Assembly: GCF_005144415.1 (NCBI RefSeq)
Contig: NZ_SWJE01000004.1
Location: 62,001 to 126,000, forward strand
Reading direction: 5' to 3'
Origin: Trinickia terrae
Lineage (GTDB): Bacteria; Pseudomonadota; Gammaproteobacteria; Burkholderiales; Burkholderiaceae
DNA length: 64,000 bases
Part shown: in pieces, positions 1 to 8,787 of the stretch
Layout of the letters: the number at the start of each line of letters is the position of its first letter
Position numbering within the stretch: the stretch's first letter is position 1
The notes under the pieces: model-generated
What the model was told of the DNA's origin: nothing
The model's database searches: none
Seen by the model: the letters and a program-made list of their open reading frames with translations, nothing else
Made by a program: the position numbers and the translations under genes

Positions 1-983
1 CTGACCGCTTGCCGTGCGCCGGCGGCGCTTAGCGCCGCTTCGAGCGATAGCCGGATGCCGTCCTCGTAGGGTGTCTTCTCGATCGGACCGAGCAGCGCGC
101 GCAAGGCGCTGTCGTCGAGCACGACGGGATCGGTCAACAGGTAGTGCATTTCCACGAGCTCGCGCAATAGCGGATTGAATAGACCGAAGAGACGCAGGAG
201 CGGCTTGCCGGCGACCATCAGCTTGGGCGCATGGCCGGCCAGCCGATAGGCCGTCTCGGCAATTTCGCGTTGCGTGATCGTTCCGGCGCCGGCGAGGTGC
301 AGCACGCGGCCATAGGCTTCGGGCGTGCGCGTGAGCTTTTCGACGACCGGGCCGACGTCGGGCATGAATACGAATTCGTGCGCCACGTCGATCGGGCCGA
401 TCATCTGCGCACGTGCGCCCTTTGCCGCGCCTTCGAACACGCCATGCAGGAAGCTGCGCTCCACGCCGGGACCGTAGAAATCCGGCAGCCGCAGCACGAG
501 GGTCTGCAAGCCGTCTTTTCCGTGCGATTCGAGAACGAGGTTTTCCTGCGCGAGGCGCATGCGTCCCTTGAACGTGTGCGGCTCGCGCGGATGGGTTTCG
601 TTCACTGGATGGGTTTGCGCGCGCCCGTACGGATAGACGGTGCCGACCAGGATCAGCCGCTCGACGCCGGCGGCGCGGAATCCATCGAGCGCCTTTTGCA
701 TCTGCTGCGGATGCAGTGCGAACTGGTGATAGGGCACGCCGACCAGGTACACGGCCGTTTGCAGCCCGCGCGCGGCGGCCGCGACCGAGGCCGGGTCATC
801 GAGGTCCCAAGTCGCAATCTCCGCGCGGGGATCGCCACCGAATTGCGTTTCGAGCGGCTGGCGATGACGGCCGACGACACGGTAGTCCCGGCCTGCCGCC
901 GCGAGCGCGGCGGCAATGCTGCGGCCCGCGGCGCCCGCTGCTCCGAATAGGCCGACTTTCCCTGCCCGCGTGACGTTTTCCAT
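1..983 (-). CDS. NAD(P)-binding epimerase/dehydratase-like protein (3' end cut by window edge)
   Basis: Reading from the ATG at 983 leftwards, an open frame of at least 327 codons runs off the window edge, so the C-terminus is missing. The N-terminus has a Rossmann nucleotide-binding loop (GLFGAAGAAGRS, residues about 11-22), and the middle has VYPYG and NETHPREPHTFKG, the layout of extended short-chain dehydrogenases such as sugar-nucleotide epimerases. The usual catalytic Tyr-x3-Lys seems replaced by Phe-x3-Met, so it may be an atypical or non-catalytic member; this is read by eye. It is transcribed divergently from the neighbouring TetR regulator across a palindromic operator, which suggests it is the regulator's target. 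The substrate cannot be told. Confidence 0.8.
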   Translation of the reverse strand, partial: MENVTRAGKVGLFGAAGAAGRSIAAALAAAGRDYRVVGRHRQPLETQFGGDPRAEIATWDLDDPASVAAAARGLQTAVYLVGVPYHQFALHPQQMQKALDGFRAAGVERLILVGTVYPYGRAQTHPVNETHPREPHTFKGRMRLAQENLVLESHGKDGLQTLVLRLPDFYGPGVERSFLHGVFEGAAKGARAQMIGPIDVAHEFVFMPDVGPVVEKLTRTPEAYGRVLHLAGAGTITQREIAETAYRLAGHAPKLMVAGKPLLRLFGLFNPLLRELVEMHYLLTDPVVLDDSALRALLGPIEKTPYEDGIRLSLEAALSAAGARQAV

Positions 984-1031
984 GACGACTCCATAAATGG
1001 GGCTGCACCCCGGGCGATGATTGCCGAGTAA

Positions 1032-1066
1032 AAACTGAACATCGTTCAGTGAGCGGTGTTCAGTTT
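1032..1066. promoter_or_regulatory. Palindromic operator between divergent epimerase and TetR genes
   Basis: Two nested dyads are visible: ACTGAAC-ATC-GTTCAGT (1034-1050), and the perfect 9-bp arms AAACTGAAC (1032-1040) and GTTCAGTTT (1058-1066). The half-site GTTCAGT thus occurs three times, once inverted, in the 113 bp between the two starts. TetR-family repressors usually bind such dyads and control themselves and a divergent gene. That this regulator binds here is inference. Confidence 0.65.
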
Positions 1067-1096
1067 AATTTGACTTTTCAGTTTGTCAACCCGAAA

Positions 1097-1777
1097 ATGC
1101 CTGCCATGGGAATCGCCGAACGAAAAAACCGCCAGAAGCAGGCGCTGCGGGAGCGCATCCTCGACGCGTCGCGCGCGATCGTGATGCGCGAGGGCTTCGC
1201 CGCGCTGTCGATGCGCAAGATCGCCGATGCGATCGAGTACTCGCCCGCCACGCTCTACCTTCATTTCGAAAGCCGCGACGACATCGCTCGCGCGCTGTGC
1301 GCCGAGGGCTACGAGCAATTGCTCGCGAGCCTTGCGCCGCACGCGCAGATCGCCGAGCCGCGCGAGCGCCTGAGAGCGATCGCCCACGCGTATGTCGCCT
1401 TCGGACTCGCAAATCGCGAGACGTATCGTCTGATCTTCATGGAGGATCCGAGCTATGCCGATGCGGCGCTGGGCAGCTCGAACGCCGCCGCGGACGATGC
1501 CGGCGACGGCGCATCGGCGGCCGCAAACGGCGATGCGGGCGATGCTGCGTTTCATCTGCTGGCGAATGCGATCGAAGAGCTGAAAGCGGCTGGGTGCGTG
1601 CCACCGGCAGCCGACAGCCGCACCTGGGTCGAGGCGTTATGGGCGACGCTGCACGGCATCGTCGCGCTCTCGCTGACTTGCCCGATCTATCCCCAGTCGC
1701 CGGTTGAAAAGCTCGTCGATGCCGCAATCGACGCTTGGTTCGGCGCACCGCAAGCGCGACGCGCGAAGCGCGCGTAA
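1097..1777 (+). CDS. TetR/AcrR family transcriptional regulator
   Basis: A 226-residue protein with a typical TetR N-terminal helix-turn-helix (RERILDASRAIVMREGFAAL ... SMRKIADAIEYSPATLYLHF, about residues 17-55) and a C-terminal ligand-binding region resembling TetR_C domains that follow the YLHFESRDD boundary. A GTG 48 bp upstream would extend the frame but lies inside the operator dyad, so ATG 1097 is preferred (ATG 1106 is possible). An Ala/Asp/Gly-rich linker at about residues 130-155 is probably disordered. Its likely job is to repress itself and the divergent epimerase-like gene; the effector is unknown. Confidence 0.85.
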   Translation: MPAMGIAERKNRQKQALRERILDASRAIVMREGFAALSMRKIADAIEYSPATLYLHFESRDDIARALCAEGYEQLLASLAPHAQIAEPRERLRAIAHAYVAFGLANRETYRLIFMEDPSYADAALGSSNAAADDAGDGASAAANGDAGDAAFHLLANAIEELKAAGCVPPAADSRTWVEALWATLHGIVALSLTCPIYPQSPVEKLVDAAIDAWFGAPQARRAKRA

Positions 1778-1820
1778 CGTGATACCGTGGTGGCCGTCAT
1801 TCACTGTCGCGCCGCCGCTC

Positions 1821-2957
1821 ATGTCCACGCCCGAATCCGTTCCCGTCACCGAGAGCGAAGAGGTTCGCGCTTATGTCGCGAACCGCATCGGCTTCATCGA
1901 GCTGAACCGTCCAAAGGCGCTCAACGCGCTGTCCACCTCGATGATCCGCGCGATGCATGCCGCGCTCGACGCGTGGCGCGACGACCCGGACGTGCTCGCC
2001 GTGCTTGTCCATAGCCCGCATCCGCGTGCGTTCTGCGCGGGCGGCGACGTGCGCTTCTTCCACGAAGCCTATACGCGCGGCGACCAGGCGGCCGTCGATA
2101 CCTTCTTCATCGAGGAATACTCGCTCGATCACGCGATCTTCGCCTATCCGAAGCCCTATATCGCGCTGATGAACGGCATCGTGATGGGCGGGGGCATGGG
2201 CATCTCGCTGCCCGCGCATCGCACGGGCGGCTTGCGCGTCGTGATGGGCTCGACGCGCATGGCGATGCCCGAGACGCGCATCGGCCTCTTTCCCGACGTC
2301 GGCGCCGGCTGGTTTCTCGCGCGCACGCCGGGCGCGATCGGGCGCTATCTCGCGGTGACGGGCGCGACCATCGAAGCGGCCGATGCGCTCTATGCCGGTC
2401 TCGCCGACGTTTACGTCGACGACGAGGCCGTGCCCGCGCTGCTCGATGCGCTTGCGCGCGAGCCGTTCGCAAGCGGGGCGGAGGCCGTCGAATGTGTGCG
2501 GCGCGCGGCGTCGCTGTGCAAGGTCGTGCCGACGCCCGACACGTCGCGGCTCGCGGCGGCGCGCGCCTGGATCGACCGGCATTTCGCGCAGCCCGACATC
2601 GCGGGCATCCTGGCTTCGCTCGATACCGAAGCCGATTGCACGGCGAGCGACTGGGCCGAGGAGGCGGCCGGCGCGATGCGCGAGCGTTCGCCGCTGTCGA
2701 TGGCGGTGTCGCTGGAAGTCGTGGTGCGCGCGGAAGGCTCGATGGCCGAGCGCTTGCGCAGCGACCTCGACCTGACGCGCTCGACGTTCGCGCACGGCGA
2801 CGTGATGGAAGGCGTACGGGCGCGCATTGTCGACAAGGACAATCGCCCCGTATGGCGCATTGCGCGCGTCGAGGACGTCACGCGAGAAGAGGTGGAGCGG
2901 ATGTTCGAGAGCCCGTGGCCCGCGGCCGAGCATCCCTTGCGTCACCTGGCGGGCTGA
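1821..2957 (+). CDS. Enoyl-CoA hydratase/isomerase family protein, probable 3-hydroxyisobutyryl-CoA hydrolase
   Basis: A 378-residue crotonase-superfamily protein. Visible family blocks are RIGFIELNRPKALNALS near the N-terminus, FCAGGDVRFFHEA (CoA oxyanion-hole region), NGIVMGGGMGISL and MPETRIGLFPDVGAG. The last block, with Glu and Asp in PET..GLFPDVG, and the long C-terminal half (ECH_2-type) are characteristic of 3-hydroxyisobutyryl-CoA hydrolases of valine catabolism rather than of the shorter 260-residue enoyl-CoA hydratases. ATG 1821 is chosen because an upstream extension overlaps tetR and has no family similarity. It follows tetR by 43 bp and may be co-transcribed. Exact substrate is inferred. 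Confidence 0.85.
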   Translation: MSTPESVPVTESEEVRAYVANRIGFIELNRPKALNALSTSMIRAMHAALDAWRDDPDVLAVLVHSPHPRAFCAGGDVRFFHEAYTRGDQAAVDTFFIEEYSLDHAIFAYPKPYIALMNGIVMGGGMGISLPAHRTGGLRVVMGSTRMAMPETRIGLFPDVGAGWFLARTPGAIGRYLAVTGATIEAADALYAGLADVYVDDEAVPALLDALAREPFASGAEAVECVRRAASLCKVVPTPDTSRLAAARAWIDRHFAQPDIAGILASLDTEADCTASDWAEEAAGAMRERSPLSMAVSLEVVVRAEGSMAERLRSDLDLTRSTFAHGDVMEGVRARIVDKDNRPVWRIARVEDVTREEVERMFESPWPAAEHPLRHLAG

Positions 2958-2970
2958 CGCGGCCCGGGAA

Positions 2971-3396
2971 TCATTCTTCTTCCTGCCCCGCCATGAAGGC
3001 GCGCATGAACACGAGCGCGCCCCATCCCCACATCGCATTCGCGGCAAAGCCGACCGCCAGGCGGGGCAGCATGTTGCCGCTCGGCCAGATGCCGCGCACC
3101 GGGTCGATGACGAAGGTGCTGGCCGCGGTCAGCACGATCCCTCCGAACACGAACGACTGCACCCAAGGCGCGACGCGCTCGGGCGACACGCGCAAAAGCC
3201 ACCCCATCAGCACGGCCCAAGCCGCGCTCCAGATGGCGTTGGCGATGAATTCGGGGATGCCGAGCGGCATGAACGGTGCGGTCGAAAAACCGTTCGCGTC
3301 GATGAGGCCGGCGGCGTGCAAGAGCGCGAGCGTGGCCTCGTGGAAGAACAGGGCGGCGAGAAAGCCGGACACGAAAGGCAGAATGATTTTTTGCAT
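2971..3396 (-). CDS. Small four-helix inner-membrane protein of unknown function
   Basis: A 141-residue hydrophobic protein starting MQKIILPFVSGFLAALFF. About four transmembrane segments can be seen: residues 5-25, 45-65, 80-100 and 110-132. The C-terminus ends in acidic QEEE. The ATG at 3396 places the first hydrophobic helix at the N-terminus; a longer start adds only charged residues. It converges on the upstream hydratase with 13 bp between stop codons and faces away from the ssu operon. I do not recognise a family and can assign no role beyond membrane location. Confidence 0.7.
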   Translation of the reverse strand: MQKIILPFVSGFLAALFFHEATLALLHAAGLIDANGFSTAPFMPLGIPEFIANAIWSAAWAVLMGWLLRVSPERVAPWVQSFVFGGIVLTAASTFVIDPVRGIWPSGNMLPRLAVGFAANAMWGWGALVFMRAFMAGQEEE

Positions 3397-3586
3397 GTAG
3401 TGCACCGAGAGGGGCGCGCTTGTCGTTCGTTCCCGCAAGCTGCGCCGCATTTCAGAACGAGCGACATTATAGAGGCCGCGCTGCCGTAGTGCGCCCCGGG
3501 TACGCTAAAGCGTCGTCCTAAGCACGAAAGCGGAAAACCAAAGCTCAAATAAATGGTTCTAAACGCCGGGACCGCTCCCTAGACTG

Positions 3587-3625
3587 GCTGCTCCTCATCC
3601 ATCACAGGCACCCAGCAGGAGCAGC
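3587..3625 (+). promoter_or_regulatory. Hairpin enclosing the ssuD ribosome binding site
   Basis: GCTGCTCCT (3587-3595) and AGGAGCAGC (3617-3625) are a perfect 9-bp inverted repeat with a 21-nt loop, ending three bases before the ssuD ATG at 3629. The second arm contains the Shine-Dalgarno AGGAG, so folding of the leader would hide it. Whether it regulates translation is inference. The remaining upstream DNA (3397-3586) shows no recognised promoter. Confidence 0.5.
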
Positions 3626-3628
3626 TAG

Positions 3629-4786
3629 ATGAACGTGTTCTGGTTCATTCCGACCCACGGCGACAGCCGCTACCTCGGCACGACCGAAGGCGCGCGTGCA
3701 GCGGACTACAACTACTTCCGGCAGATCGCCGCCGCGGCCGATACGCTCGGCTACGAAGGCGTGCTGCTGCCCACGGGCCGCTCCTGCGAAGACGCGTGGG
3801 TCGTTGCTTCGAGCCTGATTCCTGCGACCAAGCGACTGAAATTCCTCGTTGCGATCAGGCCGGGCATCGCGTCGCCGGGGCTCTCGGCGCGGATGGCGTC
3901 GACCTTCGACCGGCTCTCGGACGGGCGTCTCTTGATCAACGTGGTGACCGGCGGCGATGCGGCCGAGCTCGAAGGCGATGGCCTGTTCGCCGGCCACGAC
4001 ACGCGCTACGAGATCACCGACGAGTTCCTGCACATCTGGCGCGATCTGCTCGCCGCGTCGCACACGAACGAAGCGATCGAATTTTCCGGCAAGCACCTGA
4101 GCTCGAAAGGCGGCAAGGTGCTCTATCCGCCGGTGCAGCGTCCGCATCCGCCGCTGTGGTTCGGCGGCTCGTCGCCGGCGGCGCACACGATCGCGGCCGA
4201 CCATATCGATACGTATCTGACCTGGGGCGAGCCGCCCGAGGCGGTCGGGAAGAAGATCGCCGACATTCGCCGGCGCGCGGCCGAGCGGGGCCGCGAGATC
4301 AAGTTCGGCATCCGGCTGCACGTGATCGTTCGCGAGACCGAAGACGAAGCGTGGGCCGATGCCGAGCGCCTGATCAGCCGTCTCGACGACGACACCATCG
4401 CGCGGGCGCAGGCGTCATTCTCGAAGATGGATTCGGAAGGGCAGCGGCGCATGGCGGCGCTGCATGGCGGCAAGCGCGGCGGCCGCGCGGAGCTCGAGGT
4501 CTATCCGAACCTGTGGGCGGGCGTCGGGCTCGTGCGCGGCGGCGCCGGCACGGCGCTGGTCGGCAATCCAGAGCAAGTCGCCGCGCGCATGCGCGAGTAC
4601 GCGGAGCTCGGCATCGAGACGTTCATCCTGTCCGGCTATCCGCATCTCGAGGAATCGTACCGGTTCGCGGAGCTCGTGTTCCCGCTGCTGCCGGGGCGCG
4701 GACGGCAGCGCGCGAACGGGCCGCTGTCGGGGCCGTTCGGCGAGATCGTCGGCAACAACTATCTGCCGAAGGTCAGCCAGAGCTGA
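3629..4786 (+). CDS. ssuD: FMNH2-dependent alkanesulfonate monooxygenase
   Basis: A 385-residue protein of the bacterial luciferase-like family, matching SsuD in length and in blocks such as [18 protein letters not shown] at the N-terminus, [18 protein letters not shown], and the C-terminal [20 protein letters not shown]. SsuD uses reduced FMN and O2 to desulfonate C1-C14 alkanesulfonates in the cytoplasm, releasing sulfite and an aldehyde, and is expressed under sulfate limitation. It heads an ssuD-C-B-F operon. The FMN reductase gene ssuE and the periplasmic binding-protein gene ssuA, often linked, are not next to it. Start is set by the AGGAG eight bases upstream. Confidence 0.95.
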   Translation: MNVFWFIPTHGDSRYLGTTEGARAADYNYFRQIAAAADTLGYEGVLLPTGRSCEDAWVVASSLIPATKRLKFLVAIRPGIASPGLSARMASTFDRLSDGRLLINVVTGGDAAELEGDGLFAGHDTRYEITDEFLHIWRDLLAASHTNEAIEFSGKHLSSKGGKVLYPPVQRPHPPLWFGGSSPAAHTIAADHIDTYLTWGEPPEAVGKKIADIRRRAAERGREIKFGIRLHVIVRETEDEAWADAERLISRLDDDTIARAQASFSKMDSEGQRRMAALHGGKRGGRAELEVYPNLWAGVGLVRGGAGTALVGNPEQVAARMREYAELGIETFILSGYPHLEESYRFAELVFPLLPGRGRQRANGPLSGPFGEIVGNNYLPKVSQS

Positions 4787-4821
4787 AGCGCGCATCGTTC
4801 GTCCGTCAAAGGCAAACCTCC

Positions 4822-5622
4822 ATGGCTCAGACTTCTTTCAACGCCGCGCGCGGCACGCTCTCGCGCTTCGCGCCGTGGCTCGTGCCGCTCGCGATCCTCG
4901 TCGCCTGGGAGCTGGCCGCGAAAAGCGGGACGCTCTCGGCGCGCATCCTTCCCGAACCGCTCGCAGTCGTGAAGGCGGCCTGGTCGCTGATCGAGTCCGG
5001 CGAGATGTGGACCGACGTCAAGGTGAGCACGCTGCGCGCGGTGTCGGGCTTTGCGATCGGCGGCGGCATAGGGCTTGCGCTCGGACTCGCGACGGGCCTC
5101 TTCAAGCCCGCCGAAACGGCGCTCGACACGACGATCCAGATGATCCGCAACATTCCGGCGCTCGCGATGATCCCGCTCGTGATCCTGTGGTTTGGCATCG
5201 ACGAGAAAGCGAAGCTGTTCCTCGTCGCCCTCGGCGTGTTCTTCCCGGTCTACGTGAACACGTTCCATGGCATCCGCTCGGTCGACGCGAACCTGATCGA
5301 GATGGCGAAGAGCTACGGTCTCAGGGGCTTCGCGCTGTACCGGCATGTGATCCTGCCCGGCGCGCTGCCGTCGATTCTGGTCGGCGTGCGCTTCGCATTC
5401 GGCTTGATGTGGGTGACGCTGATCGTCGCCGAGACGATCTCCGCGCAATCGGGCATCGGCTACATGACGATGAATGCGCGCGAATTCCTGCAAACGGACG
5501 TGGTGGTGGTCGGCATCCTGCTTTATGCGGCGCTCGGCAAGCTCGCCGACCTGCTCGCCAAGGCGCTCGAGCGCGTGACGCTGCGCTGGCATCCGGCTTA
5601 TCAACGAGGAGCGAAAGCATGA
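4822..5622 (+). CDS. ssuC: Sulfonate ABC transporter permease
   Basis: A 266-residue inner-membrane permease of the binding-protein-dependent type with about six hydrophobic segments beginning [15 protein letters not shown]. The cytoplasmic EAA loop is visible as [20 protein letters not shown], with its conserved Gly, where the ATPase docks. It lies 35 bp after ssuD and overlaps ssuB by the four bases ATGA, indicating translational coupling. With SsuB it should import aliphatic sulfonates; the binding protein SsuA must be encoded elsewhere. Confidence 0.93.
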   Translation: MAQTSFNAARGTLSRFAPWLVPLAILVAWELAAKSGTLSARILPEPLAVVKAAWSLIESGEMWTDVKVSTLRAVSGFAIGGGIGLALGLATGLFKPAETALDTTIQMIRNIPALAMIPLVILWFGIDEKAKLFLVALGVFFPVYVNTFHGIRSVDANLIEMAKSYGLRGFALYRHVILPGALPSILVGVRFAFGLMWVTLIVAETISAQSGIGYMTMNAREFLQTDVVVVGILLYAALGKLADLLAKALERVTLRWHPAYQRGAKA

Positions 5623-6572
5623 CGGCGACGACACTCGCGACATCCTTCGGCGGCATCGCCGGGGCCGATCTCGAGGCCGAGCTGGTCCAGGCGCATGCGA
5701 GCGATCGCGAGCCTGGCGGCGCAGCGGTTGCGGCGGAAAGCTCGGGCGCGCTTGTGCGCACGGCCGGAGGCAATCCGTCCGTCGACGCCGCCGTCGAACT
5801 GCGCGGTGTCGGCAAGCGTTACGGCGAGCGCACGATCCTCTCGGACTTCGATCTGTCGATCGAGCGCGGCAGCTTCGTCGCGATCGTCGGGCGCAGCGGC
5901 TGCGGGAAATCGACGCTGCTGCGGCTGATTGCCGGGCTCGAGCACGCGGATGCGGGCGTGCTCGCCAAGAACGGTGAAGCCCGCGCGCCGCTCGAGACCC
6001 GCATGATGTTCCAGGACGCGCGTCTGCTGCCCTGGAAGACGGTCCTGCAGAACGTGATGCTCGGGCTCGGCCGCGGCGCGCGAGAGACAGCGCGCGCGGT
6101 GCTCGCGGAAGTCGGCTTGCTCGAGCGCGCCGGCGATTGGCCAGCGCAGCTTTCGGGCGGGCAGCGGCAGCGGGTGGCGCTCGCTCGCGCGCTCGTGCAC
6201 CGGCCGCAACTGCTGCTGCTCGACGAGCCGCTAGGCGCGCTCGACGCGCTGACCCGCATCGAGATGCACGCGCTGATCGAGCGGCTCTGGCGCGAGCACC
6301 GCTTCACCGCGCTGCTCGTCACGCACGACGTGCAGGAAGCCGTTGCGCTCGGCGACCGGATCCTGCTGATCGAAGACGGACACATCGCGCTCGACCAGTC
6401 GGTGCCGCTCGACAGACCGCGTGCGCGCGCGTCGGCGGCGTTCGCGGCGCTCGAGGACGCGGTGCTGCAGCGCGTCCTCGCGAGCACGCCGCGCGGCGAG
6501 CCCGCCGTTGCGCCCTACGACCGCGAGCCCGAGCGCATCCTGCGGCCTGGCGACGTGCGCTGGGCGATCTGA
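5619..6572 (+). CDS. ssuB: Sulfonate ABC transporter ATP-binding protein
   Basis: A 317-residue ABC ATPase. Walker [10 protein letters not shown] (about residue 93), Q-loop region [14 protein letters not shown], signature [15 protein letters not shown], Walker [13 protein letters not shown] and the switch histidine in LLVTHD are all present, so it should hydrolyse ATP. The first 55 residues are a low-complexity Ala/Glu-rich extension not needed by the family. The start overlaps the ssuC stop (ATGA). It powers SsuC-mediated sulfonate uptake. Confidence 0.93.
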   Translation: MTATTLATSFGGIAGADLEAELVQAHASDREPGGAAVAAESSGALVRTAGGNPSVDAAVELRGVGKRYGERTILSDFDLSIERGSFVAIVGRSGCGKSTLLRLIAGLEHADAGVLAKNGEARAPLETRMMFQDARLLPWKTVLQNVMLGLGRGARETARAVLAEVGLLERAGDWPAQLSGGQRQRVALARALVHRPQLLLLDEPLGALDALTRIEMHALIERLWREHRFTALLVTHDVQEAVALGDRILLIEDGHIALDQSVPLDRPRARASAAFAALEDAVLQRVLASTPRGEPAVAPYDREPERILRPGDVRWAI

Positions 6573-6626
6573 AACACGTTCTTCATCGATATCGACATCC
6601 ACTCATTCAACCTGGAGCAGACTCAT

Positions 6627-6842
6627 ATGGGCATTTCGGCGATCAACGTACGCAATCAATTCAAAGGCAAGGTCAAGGAGATCATCCGCGGGCCGGTGGT
6701 GTCCGAAGTCGACGTCGATACGCCGTTCGGCATCGTCACGTCGGTGATCACGACGCGCTCGGTCGACGAGCTCGACTTGAAGGTCGGCTCCGAGGTGGTG
6801 GCGCTCGTGAAGTCGACGGAGGTGTCGATCGCGCGTCTTTGA
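6627..6842 (+). CDS. ssuF: Mop/TOBE-domain molybdopterin-binding-like protein SsuF
   Basis: A 71-residue protein made of a single Mop (TOBE-like) domain: MGISAINVRNQFKGKVKEI ... VSEVDVDTPFGIVTSVITT ... ALVKSTEVSIARL. It is the last gene of the ssu operon, as ssuF is in Pseudomonas putida, where it is needed for organosulfur growth but its biochemical role is unclear. Such domains bind small oxyanions such as molybdate in other proteins. It is followed by a strong terminator. Confidence 0.88.
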   Translation: MGISAINVRNQFKGKVKEIIRGPVVSEVDVDTPFGIVTSVITTRSVDELDLKVGSEVVALVKSTEVSIARL

Positions 6843-6878
6843 ACGGTTTTTCCCGCCGGTTTTCTTGGAAGGGTTCAT

Positions 6879-6919
6879 AGAGCCGCCGGCGCGCGTCGCG
6901 CCGGCGGCTCTGTCGTTTT
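6879..6919 (+). terminator. Rho-independent terminator of the ssu operon
   Basis: AGAGCCGCCGGCGCG (6879-6893) and its exact complement at 6897-6911 form a perfect 15-bp stem around a 3-nt loop, followed by a T-rich GTCGTTTTC. It ends the ssuDCBF transcript. Confidence 0.85.
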
Positions 6920-7009
6920 CGATGTGCGCGGGCGTCCAAAACGCGTCCGGCGAAATGCGTCGAAAGTGCTAGGATGAATCGGGAGCGCAAGCGCAACGAG
7001 GAGCCTGCC

Positions 7010-7207
7010 ATGTCGAAGTCTCTGAGTCCTGATGCAATCGAAGCACTGCGGCGCTTGAACGACGTGGGCGTCGGGCAGGCGCCGCCGCCGCTGTCGAGCG
7101 CGGTAGCCGCCGAGCTGATGCAAGCCGGCCTCGCCGGCGAATCCGGCGACGGCGCGGTCGAAATCACCTGCGACGGCCGCAAGTATCTGTCAGGCGATTG
7201 CGACTGA
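7010..7207 (+). CDS. Small conserved-looking hypothetical protein (65 aa)
   Basis: Opens at ATG 7010 behind a GAGGAG ribosome binding site. The sequence (MSKSLSPDAIEALRRLNDVG ... DGRKYLSGDCD) looks like a small soluble helical protein; the C-terminal VEITCDGRKYL resembles a short beta-wing. No signal peptide and no membrane segment. It stops 4 bp before the next small gene and is probably co-transcribed with it. Function not recognised. Confidence 0.6.
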   Translation: MSKSLSPDAIEALRRLNDVGVGQAPPPLSSAVAAELMQAGLAGESGDGAVEITCDGRKYLSGDCD

Positions 7208-7211
7208 TTCG

Positions 7212-7475
7212 ATGGACGGGGAGGCCGCCGTGGAAGCAAAAGGCATCGATATGGGCGACTATCAGGAGGCCTATAAGGGCTACGACCTCGAAGTCGCCGT
7301 CGAGCAGGTGATGACCGGTGTGAAGTCGCACTTTCGTGTGCTCAGGGGCGACGAGGTGGTGGTGGATTGGCGTCTCGTGCACATCGACGGCTACTGGCCG
7401 ACCGAGCACAAGGCGGCCGAGGCGGCTCTCGATGCGGCGCGCGAAGCGGTCGATCGCGAACTGCAGCCGGGCTAG
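7212..7475 (+). CDS. Small hypothetical protein (87 aa)
   Basis: An acidic small protein, KGYDLEVAVEQVMTGVKSHF ... VVVDWRLVHIDGYWPTEHKA, with an alternating beta / helix pattern and a C-terminal amphipathic helix. ATG 7212 is used; ATG 7251 (MGDYQEAYKGYD) is an equally credible start giving 74 residues. Probably in one transcript with the 65-residue gene just upstream, ending at the hairpin at 7505-7540. I do not recognise the family. Confidence 0.6.
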   Translation: MDGEAAVEAKGIDMGDYQEAYKGYDLEVAVEQVMTGVKSHFRVLRGDEVVVDWRLVHIDGYWPTEHKAAEAALDAAREAVDRELQPG

Positions 7476-7504
7476 GGGCGCTATTTACCGGAACGATCGA
7501 ACGG

Positions 7505-7540
7505 ATACGCAGTCACGTCGTTTGTGACGCGACTGCGTAT
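7505..7540. terminator. Bidirectional terminator hairpin between convergent genes
   Basis: ATACGCAGTC (7505-7514) and GACTGCGTAT (7531-7540) are perfect 10-bp arms. The hairpin sits between the convergent small-gene pair and the MFS gene, whose stop lies three bases away. No long T-run, so efficiency is uncertain. Confidence 0.6.
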
Positions 7541-7542
7541 CG

Positions 7543-8778
7543 TCATTGTCCGGTCGCGGACGACTGCTCTCTGTCGCCGGCGGGTTCCGCGGCGGGGGCC
7601 GGTTCGGCATCGCGTGTTTCCGGCAGCGCCGCCCAGACGAGGAATACCGCCAGCGCGCCCGCGACAGCCAACACCATGAAGCTGGCCGCGTTGCCGAAGT
7701 GATCGGAGATGAAGCCGGCGATGAGCGTGCTCAACGTCGCGCCGATCCCCGCCGTCAGGCCGAAGAGGCCGATACAGAGGTTGTAGTGCCCCTTGCCGCC
7801 CGCCACGTCGGCGGCGATCAGCGGCAGCATCACGCCGAACACGGCGGCGCTGATGCCGTCGAACAGCTGCACCGGCACGAGCAGGTACGGGCTACTGACG
7901 CCCGCAAACAAAAGCGCGCGCACCGGCAGTGCGGAAAACCCGAGCAGCAGGATCGGCCGTCGGCCCCACCGCTCGGCTGAGCGTCCCACCCACGGCGAGA
8001 GCGCCGCCACCACCATTTGCGGGACGATGATGCACGCCGCGATCACGAGCTGGACGTTGTCGCTCATATGCGTCGTGACTTCGCCCGCGGCAAGGTTGAG
8101 CATCGCCGCGTTCGACAGGTGAAAGAGCGCGATGCAGGCCGCGAAGATCAGCATGCGCTTGTCGCGCAGCAGCACCGACATGCTTTCGCGTTCCTCGGGC
8201 GGCGGCGGGGCGCCGTAGGGCGCGGCCCCGGTGTTCTCGATCATCGAAAGCGCCACCAGGGCCGGGATCGTGAGCGCCGCGGTCAGCCAGAACACGGCGC
8301 GCGCGGAATAGTACTCCCCGAAGAGTCCCATCAGGCCCGCTGCGACCGCGCTGCCGATCGAGGCCCAGCGCGCATTGCGCCCCAGCCGGTTGCCGAGCCC
8401 ATGGCGGCCGACGAGCGCAATCGAGATCGCCGCGATCGCCGGCGTCAGCATGCAGCTCGCGAAGCCGTGGAAGACCTCGGCGGCCAGCACCGGCAAGAGC
8501 GTCGGGCTCGCCGCCAGCAACAGCGCGCAGGCGGCGATCGCGAGAATCGCCGCGGCGCCCGCGAAGCGCTTGTTGCGCATCACGTCGATCAAGGCGCCGG
8601 CCGGGACCTGACTGATCATCGCCGTGGCCGTGCCGACCGAGAGCGCCACGCCGATCTCGCCCTGCGTCCACCGGTTCGACGTCAGGTAGGAGGCGATGAA
8701 CGGCCCGAAGCCGGTCTGCACGTTGGCGAGGAAGAAGTTCAGCCAGTCGAGCGCGCGAAGGCTACGTACGAGTGCCAT
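7543..8778 (-). CDS. MFS transporter
   Basis: A 411-residue protein with about 12 hydrophobic segments in two halves, and an MFS-type loop between TM2 and TM3 (GALIDVMRNKRFAG). The central cytoplasmic loop holds APPPPEERESMSV. The C-terminal tail (about 20 residues, AEPAPAAEPAGDREQ) is low complexity. Drug or metabolite efflux is typical of such 400-residue members, but substrate and direction cannot be read from the sequence. It lies 9 bp after the upstream PRC-barrel lipoprotein gene on the same strand and is likely co-transcribed. Confidence 0.88.
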   Translation of the reverse strand: MALVRSLRALDWLNFFLANVQTGFGPFIASYLTSNRWTQGEIGVALSVGTATAMISQVPAGALIDVMRNKRFAGAAAILAIAACALLLAASPTLLPVLAAEVFHGFASCMLTPAIAAISIALVGRHGLGNRLGRNARWASIGSAVAAGLMGLFGEYYSARAVFWLTAALTIPALVALSMIENTGAAPYGAPPPPEERESMSVLLRDKRMLIFAACIALFHLSNAAMLNLAAGEVTTHMSDNVQLVIAACIIVPQMVVAALSPWVGRSAERWGRRPILLLGFSALPVRALLFAGVSSPYLLVPVQLFDGISAAVFGVMLPLIAADVAGGKGHYNLCIGLFGLTAGIGATLSTLIAGFISDHFGNAASFMVLAVAGALAVFLVWAALPETRDAEPAPAAEPAGDREQSSATGQ

Positions 8779-8787
8779 GTGCGGTCG

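Noticed and set aside
1797-3047. 416-codon minus-strand frame
   Set aside because: Antisense shadow of the enoyl-CoA hydratase gene.
3502-3513. ACGCT-AA-AGCGT as another REP-like copy
   Set aside because: Shares only the inner stem; the ACTCC arms are absent.
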